Shown here piece by piece: positions 17,971 to 27,100 of a stretch of DNA of 44,148 nucleotides. The position numbers and the translations under genes are program-made. The stretch covers positions 1 through 44,148 of the forward strand of contig JAHJUF010000452.1 in assembly GCA_018829095.1 (NCBI GenBank). Direction: 5' to 3'. The notes beneath the pieces are model-generated. The model was not told the DNA's origin. It made no database searches and was given only the letters and a program-made list of their open reading frames with translations. Every line of letters starts with the position of its first letter. Positions within the stretch are counted from its first letter, which is position 1. Source of the DNA: Pseudomonadota bacterium (GTDB lineage Bacteria > Desulfobacterota > Desulfobacteria > Desulfobacterales > Desulfatibacillaceae).

Positions 17971-19281
17971 ATGATCAAACGATACTCCCGAGAAGAGATG
18001 GGGTGCCTCTGGACGGACGAAAACCGTTACCGGACGTGGCTTTCCGTGGAAGTGCTGGCCTGCCGGGCCATGGCCGACCTGGGGCTCATCCCATCCGAAG
18101 CCGCTGATATCATAGAGGAAAAGGCCGATTTTTCCTGCGAGCGGATCGAGGAGATCGAGAAGGAGACCCGGCACGACGTCATCGCCTTTCTGACCTCTGT
18201 GGCTGAGCACGTGGGCCCGGAAGCCCGGTACATTCACCTGGGCATGACCAGTTCCGACGTCCTGGACACCGCCTTCGCCTGTTTGCTGAAGCAGGCCGGG
18301 GAGAAAATCCTCACCGGCGTCGACCGCCTCATGGCCGCACTGGCCCGCCGTGCCCGGGAGCATAAGGACACGATCATGATCGGGCGCTCCCACGGCATCC
18401 ATGCCGAGCCCATCACCTTCGGCCTGAAGCTCGCCGTGTTCCATGACGAAATGAGACGGAACCGCCTCCGGATGGCCCAGGCCCTTGAAAGCGTCGCCTG
18501 TGGCAAAATCTCCGGCGCGGTGGGAACCTTTGCCAACATCCCGCCCCAGGTGGAAGCCTACGTGTGCGAAAAGTTGGGCCTTACCCCGGCCCCCGCCTCC
18601 ACCCAGATCGTGCAGCGGGACCGCCATGCCCATTTTTTCACCGCCCTGGCCATACTGGCCTCATCCATCGAAAAATTGGCCATGGAGATCCGCCACCTCC
18701 AGAGGACCGAGGTCCAGGAAGCCGAGGAATTCTTCTCCAAGGGGCAGAAAGGCTCCTCGGCCATGCCCCACAAGCGTAATCCCATCGGCTCGGAAAACCT
18801 CTGCGGCCTGGCCAGGATTGTTCGCACAAACGCCTTGGCTGCCATGGAAAACGTGGCCCTCTGGCACGAGCGGGACATCAGCCATTCCTCGGTGGAACGG
18901 GTCATCGGCCCGGACAGTACCATCCTGGTGGATTACATGCTCCACCGCATGAGCGGGATCATCGAAAATCTGGTGGTCTATCCTGAAAGGATGAAGAGGA
19001 ACCTGGACTCCACCCGGGGCCTTATCTTCTCCCAGCAGGTCCTTTTGGCCCTGGCCGAGGCGGGGGCGAGCCGGGAGGATGCCTATGCCATGGTCCAGCG
19101 CAGCGCCATGAAGGCCTGGGACGAGGGGGGGGATTTCAAGGAATTGGTTCTTTCGGATAAAAATATCGCCAAACACTTGACCCGGGAAGCAATCGAGCAG
19201 ATATTCGACCTTCGTTATCATCTGAAACAGGTGAACACCATTTTCGACAGGGTGTTTTCCGCTCCGGAAAAGAAAGAATGA
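17971..19281 (+). CDS. purB: Adenylosuccinate lyase
   Basis: PurB cleaves SAICAR to AICAR and adenylosuccinate to AMP, two fumarate-releasing steps of purine synthesis, in the cytosol. The 436-residue protein belongs to the fumarase/aspartase superfamily. It shows the three conserved regions: TSSDVLDT (about 91), GRSHGIHAEP (about 137) and the signature GSSAMPHKRNP (about 261). Length fits the short, bacterial/archaeal type. Start: ATG at 17971 (MIKRYSREEM), where homologues begin; an upstream ATG in frame overlaps the previous gene and is less likely. Its last four bases (ATGA) overlap the lipoprotein gene, linking it to the yajC-secDF run. Confidence 0.97.
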   Translation: MIKRYSREEMGCLWTDENRYRTWLSVEVLACRAMADLGLIPSEAADIIEEKADFSCERIEEIEKETRHDVIAFLTSVAEHVGPEARYIHLGMTSSDVLDTAFACLLKQAGEKILTGVDRLMAALARRAREHKDTIMIGRSHGIHAEPITFGLKLAVFHDEMRRNRLRMAQALESVACGKISGAVGTFANIPPQVEAYVCEKLGLTPAPASTQIVQRDRHAHFFTALAILASSIEKLAMEIRHLQRTEVQEAEEFFSKGQKGSSAMPHKRNPIGSENLCGLARIVRTNALAAMENVALWHERDISHSSVERVIGPDSTILVDYMLHRMSGIIENLVVYPERMKRNLDSTRGLIFSQQVLLALAEAGASREDAYAMVQRSAMKAWDEGGDFKELVLSDKNIAKHLTREAIEQIFDLRYHLKQVNTIFDRVFSAPEKKE

Positions 19282-19955
19282 TCCGGCTTGGCGCGTGCAT
19301 CCTTTCCATCCTGACGATTTGCTCCTGCGTGGACCGGGGTAGGCTTCCCCATCCCGTCTGGAACGAGGACGCGAGCGCCTATCTGGAGGTGCTGGAAAGC
19401 TGGACCCAAAGCGGCAGCATCTACGACGGGCTGGACAGTGCGCTTCTGGTGGACGCCACCTTTCGCTCCCTGCCCTTCCGCCTGGAATACGCAAGGGAGT
19501 ACGCCAGGATCTATCTCCTGGACCCGGAGGAAGCGGCCCGGATGGCCGGGGACCAGGTTTCGGCCTGGCAGGCCAACCTGGATTTCACGGTGGCCGCGTA
19601 CACCCCGAAGATGGGGGGCAACGATTTTTCCGGGGTCAACTCTTCCTGGCGAGTCTACCTGGAGAACGACGAGGGTATCCGGGTCAGCCCCCTGGAAATC
19701 CGGAGTTTTTCGCAGGACAGGAATGTGGCAGGGCATTTCTACCCCTACTTCACTCCCTGGAAAAAGGCCTACATTTTCCGGTTCCCCCATGTGAGCCAGG
19801 ATTCCGGAAAAAGTTTGTTGACCCCTGAAACCCAGTGGCTTTCCCTGGTCATCACCGGTCCTTCGGGATCAGCCAGATTGGCCTGGGGCCAGCCGGAAGC
19901 AGGCTGGGAATCCGCGGCGCCGGAGGAGAGAACCCCTATGGAAAGTCCGCACTGA
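19278..19955 (+). CDS. Putative lipoprotein of unknown function
   Basis: This 225-residue protein begins with a short type II signal peptide (MIRLGACILSILTICSC); Cys17 in ICSC is the likely lipidation site, although Cys at -2 is unusual. The mature part is hydrophilic with many aromatic residues and no motif that I recognise. It has patterns such as LEYAREYARIYLLDPEEA and FYPYFTPWKKAYIFRFP. The ATG overlaps the purB stop (ATGA) and the gene ends 15 bases before yajC. It would be a membrane lipoprotein made together with YajC, SecD and SecF; a link to protein export is only a guess. Confidence 0.8.
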   Translation: MIRLGACILSILTICSCVDRGRLPHPVWNEDASAYLEVLESWTQSGSIYDGLDSALLVDATFRSLPFRLEYAREYARIYLLDPEEAARMAGDQVSAWQANLDFTVAAYTPKMGGNDFSGVNSSWRVYLENDEGIRVSPLEIRSFSQDRNVAGHFYPYFTPWKKAYIFRFPHVSQDSGKSLLTPETQWLSLVITGPSGSARLAWGQPEAGWESAAPEERTPMESPH

Positions 19956-19970
19956 GAAGGAGGACACCTC

Positions 19971-20291
19971 ATGGGCATAGCCTATGCCATGGGTGCCGGG
20001 GCGCAGACCGGCAACCCTCAGGGAGGAGGCGCTTTCTTCGTGCCCCTCATCCTGATGTTCGTGATTTTCTATTTTCTGCTCATTCGTCCCCAGCAGAAAA
20101 AGGCCAAGGAGGTTCAGCAGATGATCTCCTCCCTGAAAAAAGGGGACCGGGTGGTCACCAACGGCGGGGTTTACGGACGCATCTCCGGTCTCGACGAGAA
20201 CACAATCACTCTGGAAATCGCGGACAAGGTGAAGATCAAAGTTCTTCGTTCTGCGGTGGCCAGCCTGGACGCCCAGGCCAACGGAGCTTGA
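19971..20291 (+). CDS. yajC: Preprotein translocase accessory subunit YajC
   Basis: This 106-residue single-pass membrane protein is YajC, which associates with SecDF and SecYEG. The transmembrane helix lies at about 24-41 and is followed by the family hallmark LIRPQQKKAKE. The rest carries the conserved cytosolic core: LKKGDRVVTNGGVYGRI and ADKVKIKVLRSAV. ATG at 19971 follows GAAGGAGG closely. secD starts 50 bases later; in the gap a small GGGT/ACCC hairpin is possible. Confidence 0.96.
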   Translation: MGIAYAMGAGAQTGNPQGGGAFFVPLILMFVIFYFLLIRPQQKKAKEVQQMISSLKKGDRVVTNGGVYGRISGLDENTITLEIADKVKIKVLRSAVASLDAQANGA

Positions 20292-20340
20292 TTCAAGGGT
20301 GGCGTACCCCTGGAAACAATGATCCAACAGGGAGCGGCAG

Positions 20341-21915
20341 TTGAAGAATTTTACCTGGCGAGCCATCCTGGTGGCGGCAGTGGTCCTGGCGGCTATTGTC
20401 ATATTGCTGCCCACATTCCAAGAATCCATGTGGCCGCACACGAAGATCAATCTCGGCCTGGATCTCCAGGGAGGAATGCACCTTGCGCTGGAAGTCCAGG
20501 CGGACAAGGCGGTGGATTCCACCATGGATCGCGTCCTCCAGGATTTCCGGGAGGAACTCCGAAAGGCCCGCGTCCGCCACAAGGACCTGGAACTGGTCAA
20601 TCAGGCCATCCGGGTTCGTCTTTTGGGTGCCGAGGCCCAGGAGGAATTCCAGGTGGTCTTTGACCGGGAGTTCCCCAACCTCCAGGTGGACTCCAAGTCC
20701 CCGGACGGGGAAGACCTCGTCATGCGCATCACCCTTCCGGACGCGGAAAAGGCCCGCATCCGGGAATTTGCCGTGGCCCAGGCCATAGAAACCATCCGGA
20801 ACCGGGTGGACCAGTTCGGAGTGTCAGAAGCGGATATCCGCCGCCAGGGCCAACGCAGGATCCTGATCCAGCTTCCGGGCATCAAGGACCCCGAACGAGC
20901 CAAAGCCCTTGTGGGACGAACCGCCCAGCTCCAGTTTCGTCTGCTGGACGAAACTGGAGACCTGAAAAGGGCCGAGGAAGGCTATCCTCCGCCCGACAGC
21001 GAAGTCATGTATGAAAAGAAGGTCAACCGGGAAACCGGACGCACCGTGCGCTCCCCGTATCTGGTCAAGAAAAAGACCCTCATGACAGGCGAATACCTGA
21101 AGGATGCCCGGGTGTCCCTGGATTCACAGTACGGGGACCCCTATGTCTCCCTGGAATTTGACAGCACCGGAGCCCGGCTGTTCGAACGCATCACCGGCGA
21201 ATACGTGGGCAAACGCCTGGCCATCATCCTGGATGACACCGTGTACTCCGCCCCGGTGATCCGCGAAAGGATCTCGGGCGGTTCCGCCATGATCGAGGGG
21301 AGCTTCACGGACCAGGACGCCAAGGACTTGGTCATCGTTCTGAGGGCCGGCGCCCTCCCCGCCCCGGTCAAGGTCATCGAGGAACGCACCGTCGGCCCAT
21401 CCCTTGGCCACGACTCCATCCGCACCGGCTTTGCCTCCATGCTCATCGGCGGTGTGCTGGTGATCCTCTTTATGGCGGTGTACTACCTGGGTGCGGGTCT
21501 GATTGCGGATCTCGCTCTGCTCCTGAACATCATTCTCATCGCCGCGGGCCTGGCTGTGTTCGGAGCCACCCTGACCCTCCCCGGCATCGCCGGTGTGATC
21601 CTCACCATCGGCATGGCCGTGGATGCCAACGTGCTGGTTTTCGAGCGCATCCGGGAGGAACTTCGCATAGGGAAGACACCAGGGGCAGCGGTGGACTCGG
21701 GATTTTCCAAGGCCACAATCACCATTCTGGATGCCAACGTTACCACCCTGGTGGCAGCCCTTGTCCTGTTCCAGTTCGGGACCGGACCGGTGAAGGGATT
21801 CGCGGTCACCCTGTCCATAGGCATCGTGGCCAGTTTCTTCACCGCAGTCTTCGTTTCCCGGGTCGTGTTCGACTATTTCCTGTTTTTCCGCCAAGTGCGT
21901 AAATTGAGTATATGA
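20341..21915 (+). CDS. secD: Protein translocase subunit SecD
   Basis: SecD works with SecF to pull secreted proteins across the inner membrane using the proton (or sodium) gradient. The 524-residue protein has one N-terminal helix (about 5-22), the family motif DLQGGMHLALEV (about 40-51), the large periplasmic P1 domain (about 60-350) and five helices at the C-terminus (about 360-515). The transmembrane part contains MAVDANVLVFERIREE. The start codon is TTG (20341), with GGGAG six bases upstream. secF follows after seven bases. Confidence 0.97.
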   Translation: MKNFTWRAILVAAVVLAAIVILLPTFQESMWPHTKINLGLDLQGGMHLALEVQADKAVDSTMDRVLQDFREELRKARVRHKDLELVNQAIRVRLLGAEAQEEFQVVFDREFPNLQVDSKSPDGEDLVMRITLPDAEKARIREFAVAQAIETIRNRVDQFGVSEADIRRQGQRRILIQLPGIKDPERAKALVGRTAQLQFRLLDETGDLKRAEEGYPPPDSEVMYEKKVNRETGRTVRSPYLVKKKTLMTGEYLKDARVSLDSQYGDPYVSLEFDSTGARLFERITGEYVGKRLAIILDDTVYSAPVIRERISGGSAMIEGSFTDQDAKDLVIVLRAGALPAPVKVIEERTVGPSLGHDSIRTGFASMLIGGVLVILFMAVYYLGAGLIADLALLLNIILIAAGLAVFGATLTLPGIAGVILTIGMAVDANVLVFERIREELRIGKTPGAAVDSGFSKATITILDANVTTLVAALVLFQFGTGPVKGFAVTLSIGIVASFFTAVFVSRVVFDYFLFFRQVRKLSI

Positions 21916-21922
21916 GGACGCC

Positions 21923-22963
21923 ATGCAACTCATTTCTCCGGATATAAACCTGGATTTCATTGGAAAACGCTGGATCGCCCTGGCCTTCTCCCTGACCCTC
22001 ATCGTCATCAGCATGGTCTCCCTCGTACTACATGGGGGGCCGGACTACGGGGTGGATTTCGCCGGCGGCACTGTCATCCAGGTTCGTTTCTCCGAGCCTA
22101 TCAGCGCGGAAAAGGTCCGCTCCACCCTGGGCCCCCTCGGCCTGGGAAGCGCCACGGTGCAGCGGTTCGGCTTGGAGGACAGCGAATACCGCATCCGGAC
22201 CGACCAGATTTCGGAGGGCGAGGCCGGACCGAATCCCGACAAGATCCGGGAAGCCCTGTCCACGGCCACGGGTCTTGGCGTGGACATCCGGAGCGTGGAT
22301 ATGGTGGGGCCCCAGGTCGGCAGGGATCTTCGGGAAAAGGCCCTCCTGGCCATGCTCTACGCCCTTTTGTTCATCACGGTCTATATCTCCGGCCGTTTCG
22401 AGTTAAAATGGGTCATCAGCGCGGTCATGGCCATTGCCATTTTTGGGGCGGTGACAGCCTTGAATGTCATGGGATGGTCCATCCCGCTCCAGATCCTGGC
22501 AGCCCTCATCGTGGCGATCATCGGATTCGTGATCCTGAAACTCCGTTTCGCCATGGGGGCTATCGTGGCTCTGCTCCACGATGTCACCATCACGGTGGGG
22601 GTGTTCTCCCTGGTGGGTAAGGAATTCAACCTGCCCACGGTGGCTGCCATACTGACCATCATCGGGTACTCCTTGAACGACACCATCATCGTGTATGACC
22701 GAATCCGGGAAAATTCCAAAAAAATGGCCCGCCAGAGCCTGGCCCATATCGTCAACCGGAGCGTCAATGAAACCCTGAGCCGCACCATTCTCACTTCTGG
22801 CACCACCCTCATCGTGGTGATGGCTCTGTACCTGCTTGGCGGCGGGGTGATCCAGGATTTCGCGTTCGCCCTGATGGTGGGCATCGGCGTGGGCACCTAT
22901 TCATCCATTTACATCGCCAGCCCCATACTCCTCGCATGGCAGAAAAGCGCGTCCAAGAGGTAG
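21923..22963 (+). CDS. secF: Protein translocase subunit SecF
   Basis: SecF is the partner of SecD in the SecDF export complex of the inner membrane. The 346-residue protein has an N-terminal helix (about 14-32), the family motif DFAGGTVIQVRF (about 42-53), a short periplasmic domain (about 55-130) and five C-terminal helices that include SLNDTIIVYDRIREN. Length is slightly above the usual 300-320 residues. ATG at 21923 lies seven bases after the secD stop, preceded by GAGGACGCC. Its last 28 bases overlap the start of dprA. Confidence 0.97.
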   Translation: MQLISPDINLDFIGKRWIALAFSLTLIVISMVSLVLHGGPDYGVDFAGGTVIQVRFSEPISAEKVRSTLGPLGLGSATVQRFGLEDSEYRIRTDQISEGEAGPNPDKIREALSTATGLGVDIRSVDMVGPQVGRDLREKALLAMLYALLFITVYISGRFELKWVISAVMAIAIFGAVTALNVMGWSIPLQILAALIVAIIGFVILKLRFAMGAIVALLHDVTITVGVFSLVGKEFNLPTVAAILTIIGYSLNDTIIVYDRIRENSKKMARQSLAHIVNRSVNETLSRTILTSGTTLIVVMALYLLGGGVIQDFAFALMVGIGVGTYSSIYIASPILLAWQKSASKR

Positions 22964-24093
22964 AAGCGAACGCCAGGAGACAATACCTGCTTCCCTGGTT
23001 CTGGCTCAAAAGCGTGCCAGGGGTGGGGAACCTGTGGTTCAGCAAGCTCTTGGACCTTTTCGGCGACCCTTCCGGGGTCCGGGAAGCGGGAAAAGAAGCT
23101 CTGGTGGCCTGCGGAGTTCCCGAACGGATCGCCCGGGTCCTGGCTTCCCATTCCCTGCCCGGCGATATCGAAAAAGAATTGGACCGCGCCGTCCAACGCC
23201 CGGGCCTTTCCATCATCACCCTTCATGATCCCGGCTATCCGCCTCTTTTGGCGAAAATCCCGGACCCGCCCCCTTTCCTGTATGCCTATGGAAATCTGGG
23301 TTCCATGGAAAAATGCGTAGCTGTTGTGGGCTCCCGGAACGCCACCCAGTACGGTCTGTCCATCACCATGGAAATCTGCCGGGATCTGGCTGGCGCCGGG
23401 GTCCTGGTGGTAAGCGGCATGGCCCGGGGCATTGACACGGCCGCCCACCGGGGAGCCCTGGCCGGGGGTGGACGGACGGTGGCCGTTTTGGGCTGCGGCC
23501 TGGACACCGTGTATCCGCCTGAAAATCATGATCTTTTCCACAGGATCGCCGAAAACGGCGCCGTGATCAGCGAATTCCCCCTTGCGGACCCGCCCAAGCC
23601 GTCTAATTTTCCTGTGAGGAACCGGATCATCAGCGGCATGTCCCATGCCATCGTGGTGGTGGAAGCCTCCAAGAAGAGCGGCTCCCTTATCACTGCGGGA
23701 CTGGCCCTGGAACAGGGGCGGGAGGTTTTCGCCGTGCCGGGCAGCGTACATTCCTTCAAAAGCTCAGGAACCCACGGCCTCCTCAGGCAGGGTGCCGCCC
23801 TGGCCGAAAGGGCTTCGGACATCCTGGATTTCCTGGGAGGCTCCCTGTCCCCCCTCGAAAGGGTGCCGGTCACGGGCGCCAGGCCCGATGGCAAGGACAG
23901 AGCCGTGCAGGACCTGGACTCCGAGGAAAAAGCCGTGCTGGAAACTCTTTCGCCCTACCCCGTACACATTGACGTATTGATCCGCAGGCTGGCAATGGAA
24001 CCCGGTCATCTGGCCGGACTGCTTCTCCAACTGGAACTCAAGGGCCTGGTTTGCCAGGACCCTGGCAAAATGTTTTCAAGAGGATCACTTTGA
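22936..24093 (+). CDS. dprA: DNA processing protein DprA/Smf
   Basis: DprA binds incoming single-stranded DNA and loads RecA during natural transformation; it is also conserved in bacteria not known to be competent. The 385-residue protein has a helix-hairpin-helix N-terminal region (about 20-70: LKSVPGVGNLWFSKLLDLFG), the Rossmann core (about 95-290) with VVGSRNAT, VSGMARGIDTAAHRGAL, GCGLDTVYPPEN and SEFPLADPP, and a winged-helix C-terminus (about 315-380). The start overlaps secF by 28 bases. Its stop TGA overlaps the TTG start of topA (TTGA). Confidence 0.95.
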   Translation: MAEKRVQEVEANARRQYLLPWFWLKSVPGVGNLWFSKLLDLFGDPSGVREAGKEALVACGVPERIARVLASHSLPGDIEKELDRAVQRPGLSIITLHDPGYPPLLAKIPDPPPFLYAYGNLGSMEKCVAVVGSRNATQYGLSITMEICRDLAGAGVLVVSGMARGIDTAAHRGALAGGGRTVAVLGCGLDTVYPPENHDLFHRIAENGAVISEFPLADPPKPSNFPVRNRIISGMSHAIVVVEASKKSGSLITAGLALEQGREVFAVPGSVHSFKSSGTHGLLRQGAALAERASDILDFLGGSLSPLERVPVTGARPDGKDRAVQDLDSEEKAVLETLSPYPVHIDVLIRRLAMEPGHLAGLLLQLELKGLVCQDPGKMFSRGSL

Positions 24094-26354
24094 GCAAGCC
24101 ACTCGTCATCGTGGAGTCCCCCACCAAGGTGAGGACCCTGAAGAAATACCTGGGCAAGGATTACAACGTGGAAGCCACGGTGGGTCACGTCATGGACCTG
24201 CCCCAAAAAGATCTGGGCATTGATACCCAACACGGTTTTTCCCCCACCTACCAGGTCATCCCCGGAAAGCAGAAGGTGGTGGCCTGCCTGAAAAAGGCCG
24301 CAGGATCGGCAATGGAGATATACTTGGCCCCCGACCCGGATCGTGAAGGGGAGGCCATTGCCTGGCATACGAGCGAAATCCTGAAAAAAAAGGGCCGGAC
24401 CTTTCACCGGGTCCTTTTCCACGAGCTCACCAAAAACGCCATCTTAAAGGCCATGTCCGCCCCTCAAGAACTGGACAAGAGCAAGTTCGACGCCCAGCAG
24501 GTGCGCCGGATTCTGGACCGCCTGGTGGGCTACCAGGTCTCTCCCCTGCTCTGGCGCAAGGTGAAGGGTGGGCTTTCCGCCGGACGGGTTCAGTCCGTGG
24601 CCGTGCGCATCATCTGCGAACGCGAACGGGCCATCCAGGCGTTCGAGCCACAGGAGTACTGGAGCTTCACCGCCGCCTTGGAAAAGGGAGGCCCCCCGAA
24701 ATTCCTCGCCCGCCTGGCCAAGAAGAACGGCAAAAAGCTCACCATCGAAAACCAGGAAACAGCCGAGGCCGTAGAAAAGGACCTGGCCGACGTTTCCTGG
24801 GCGGTGGACCAGGTGGTCAAAAAGACGGTGAAGAAGAATCCTCCGCCGCCCTTCACCACCAGCAAGATGCAGCAGGATGCCATTCGCCGGCTCCGGTTTA
24901 CGGCCAAGAAGGCCATGGCTGTGGCCCAACAGCTCTACGAGGGCGTGGACCTGGGCCCAGGGGAGCTTGAGGGGCTCATCACCTACATGCGGACCGACTC
25001 CACGCGCATCGCCGACGAGGCCGCCCTGGAAGCCCTGGACCATGTGGAGAAGACCTTCGGCCGGGAATACAGACCGGACAAGCCCCGCCAGTACCGGAAC
25101 ACGAAGAAGGTCCAGGACGCCCACGAGGCCATCCGGCCCACATCCGTGGCCAATACACCCGAGGCCATGGCCCCCTTTCTCTCGGCTGACCAGTTGGCCC
25201 TGTACACCCTTATCTGGCAGCGTTTCGTGGCCAGCCAGATGGCCACTGCCCTGGTGGACCAGACGTCCGTGACCGTGAGCGCGGGCCTCTACCAGTTCGC
25301 AGCCTCAGGTTCCACACTGAAATTCCCCGGTTACCTGGCCTTGACCAAGGAGGAGGAAGACCCCCAAAAATCCGTGGATCTCCTCCCTAACCTGGAAAAG
25401 GGTGATGCCCTCAACTGCCTGGACCTGGAGAAGAAGCAGCATTTCACCCAGCCGCCCCCCCGGTTCTCCGAGGGCACCCTGGTCAAGGAACTGGAGGAAA
25501 ACGGCATCGGCAGGCCCTCCACCTATGCCGCCATCCTGTCCACCATCCGGGTAAAAAATTACGTGGAGCTGCTGAAGGGATATTTCCGTCCCAGCGAACT
25601 GGGTTTCATCGTGAACGACCTGCTCACCTCCACCTTCGGGGATGTGTTCGACGTGGATTTTACCGCTCAGATGGAGGACCGTCTGGACCAGGTGGAAGCT
25701 GCCCAGATCAATCCGGGCGATGTGCTGGAATCCTTCTACCAGTCCTTCAAGAAAGACCTGGATCAGGCCGAGGAGCGCATGGTAAGCGCCAAGGGCGTCG
25801 GGTTGGTCACTCCCCTTTCCTGCCCCACATGCCAAAAGCCGCTTCACATCAAGGTGGGCAAGAATGGGCCCTTCCTGGCCTGCTCGGGGTATCCCGACTG
25901 CCGGTTCACCCGGAACTACATCCGGGACGAAAAGGGCGGCCTGGTGATGGAAGAAGTGGAGGAGGCCCAACCCACGGACGAGGTCTGCGAAAAATGTGGC
26001 CTGCCCATGATGTTGAAGAAAGGAAAGTTCGGGCCGTTTTATGCCTGCAGCGGTTACCCGGAGTGCAAGAACACCCGCTCGGCCAACGGAGGGACCTCCC
26101 GGGCGACCGGAGTGAAATGTCCGGAAGAGGGATGCCCGGGGGAACTGGTGGAAAAACGCTCCAAGCGAGGCAAGATCTTTTTCGGGTGCAACCGATATCC
26201 GGACTGCAAGTACGCCACCTGGGACCAGCCGGTGCCCAAGGCCTGCCCAGCGTGCGCCGGACCCTTCCTGGTGGAGAAGACCTCAAAGAAAACCGGCCCC
26301 TACCTGGTGTGCCCGGCGCAGGATTGTGGATACAGGGAAAACAAGGAGGGATGA
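24090..26354 (+). CDS. topA: DNA topoisomerase I
   Basis: TopA is the type IA topoisomerase that relaxes negative supercoils. The protein has 754 residues from the TTG start at 24090 (MSKPLVIVESPTK), which overlaps the dprA stop as TTGA and follows AGAGGA. The toprim domain shows VESPTKVRTLKKYL and PDPDREGEAIAWH; the active-site tyrosine is Tyr299 in GLITYMRTDS. The C-terminus (about 575-750) carries four zinc-ribbon repeats with Cys pairs (CPTC, CEKC, CPEEGC, CPAC), each with a GPF or GKI turn and a downstream Cys. A dprA-topA order is common in bacteria. It is the last gene of the run that starts near purB. Confidence 0.97.
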   Translation: MSKPLVIVESPTKVRTLKKYLGKDYNVEATVGHVMDLPQKDLGIDTQHGFSPTYQVIPGKQKVVACLKKAAGSAMEIYLAPDPDREGEAIAWHTSEILKKKGRTFHRVLFHELTKNAILKAMSAPQELDKSKFDAQQVRRILDRLVGYQVSPLLWRKVKGGLSAGRVQSVAVRIICERERAIQAFEPQEYWSFTAALEKGGPPKFLARLAKKNGKKLTIENQETAEAVEKDLADVSWAVDQVVKKTVKKNPPPPFTTSKMQQDAIRRLRFTAKKAMAVAQQLYEGVDLGPGELEGLITYMRTDSTRIADEAALEALDHVEKTFGREYRPDKPRQYRNTKKVQDAHEAIRPTSVANTPEAMAPFLSADQLALYTLIWQRFVASQMATALVDQTSVTVSAGLYQFAASGSTLKFPGYLALTKEEEDPQKSVDLLPNLEKGDALNCLDLEKKQHFTQPPPRFSEGTLVKELEENGIGRPSTYAAILSTIRVKNYVELLKGYFRPSELGFIVNDLLTSTFGDVFDVDFTAQMEDRLDQVEAAQINPGDVLESFYQSFKKDLDQAEERMVSAKGVGLVTPLSCPTCQKPLHIKVGKNGPFLACSGYPDCRFTRNYIRDEKGGLVMEEVEEAQPTDEVCEKCGLPMMLKKGKFGPFYACSGYPECKNTRSANGGTSRATGVKCPEEGCPGELVEKRSKRGKIFFGCNRYPDCKYATWDQPVPKACPACAGPFLVEKTSKKTGPYLVCPAQDCGYRENKEG

Positions 26355-26386
26355 GGTGGCCCGGATGGGGGCACCTCGGGAAAAGA

Positions 26387-26656
26387 TCACTTCCAGTTCT
26401 CCGACTTTCGGATGCGGTAAGCGGAGTTGCCAGCATCCGAAAGGATTCTCTGCAGGATGCCCCGCTCCTCCAGGATCTGGAGAGCCTTGTCCATCTCTTC
26501 CGGGGTCTGGGCCCAGGCAGACAGGAGATTTCGTGTGGAGACCGTGGCGCCAGCGTCCACCAGGCCGCAGCACAACAGGTAGAGGGACACTGCCTCCACC
26601 GGCAGCCCCATCTTAAAAATTTTCTGATCCATGGTGTGCGTACCGCCGGTTTCCAT
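26387..26656 (-). CDS. Small winged-helix-like protein, unknown
   Basis: This 89-residue protein has alternating helices and a C-terminal part typical of winged-helix proteins: a helix AVSLYLLCCGLVDAG, then TRNLLSAWAQTPEEMDKALQ, LEERGILQRI and a short wing before YRIRK. The ATG at 26656 follows AAAGGAGGGGCA, a very good Shine-Dalgarno, so I prefer it to the longer frame or to the internal Met at position 9. The DNA-binding role is inferred only from this pattern. It is divergent from the FmdB zinc-ribbon gene across 77 bases that contain an inverted repeat, and convergent with topA. Confidence 0.75.
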   Translation of the reverse strand: METGGTHTMDQKIFKMGLPVEAVSLYLLCCGLVDAGATVSTRNLLSAWAQTPEEMDKALQILEERGILQRILSDAGNSAYRIRKSENWK

Positions 26657-26695
26657 TGCCCCTCCTTTGACAACCATGCCGATCGTGTCCAATTT

Positions 26696-26721
26696 TTGCC
26701 AGAAACCCATACTTTTGGCAA
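26696..26721. promoter_or_regulatory. Inverted repeat, possible operator
   Basis: TTGCCA (26696-26701) and TGGCAA (26716-26721) form a perfect 6-base inverted repeat with 14 bases between, in the spacer between the two divergent small genes. Read on the minus strand, TTGCCA also acts as a fair -35 box, with CAAAAT 17 bases on (26693-26698). An operator for the winged-helix-like protein is plausible but untested. Confidence 0.4.
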
Positions 26722-26733
26722 GGAGGTCATTCT

Positions 26734-26949
26734 ATGCCCATCTACGAATACCAATGTGAGGCTTGCGGCAAAACGTTCGAGGAAATCGTCCGGATAAGCG
26801 ATAACAACCCTCCAGCCTGCCCCAAATGCGGAAACAAGGACACCCGAAGGCTTCTGTCCACGTGCTCCAGCAAGACCGGAGGCAGCGACTTCCTTTCCCT
26901 CGACTCCTCCTCCTGCGGTTCCGGGGGCGGAGGCGGGGGCTTTTCCTGA
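26734..26949 (+). CDS. FmdB-family zinc-ribbon protein
   Basis: This 71-residue protein begins MPIYEYQCEACGKTFE, the hallmark of the FmdB/CxxC_CxxC_SSSS family. Two Cys pairs (Cys8/Cys11 and Cys29/Cys32) should bind one zinc ion. The C-terminus is a Ser/Gly-rich tail (SSSCGSGGGGGGFS), as usual in this family. FmdB was first named as a possible regulator of formamidase and amidase genes; the general role remains uncertain. ATG at 26734 follows AAGGAGG. murI is 151 bases downstream on the same strand; that spacer shows no gene. Confidence 0.93.
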   Translation: MPIYEYQCEACGKTFEEIVRISDNNPPACPKCGNKDTRRLLSTCSSKTGGSDFLSLDSSSCGSGGGGGGFS

Positions 26950-27100
26950 GCCTCGTGAACCGCGCGGCGGTCTGCCGTGCTGAATGGTCATGGACGATTC
27001 CCCGCTTGGGTCTTGCCTTTGGGGGCTTTTCGTGGTTTGACGGCCCGAGCCAGGGACGGGGTTGGTTGGGACGAAAGCTTTTCCGGAAACGATTCCATTC

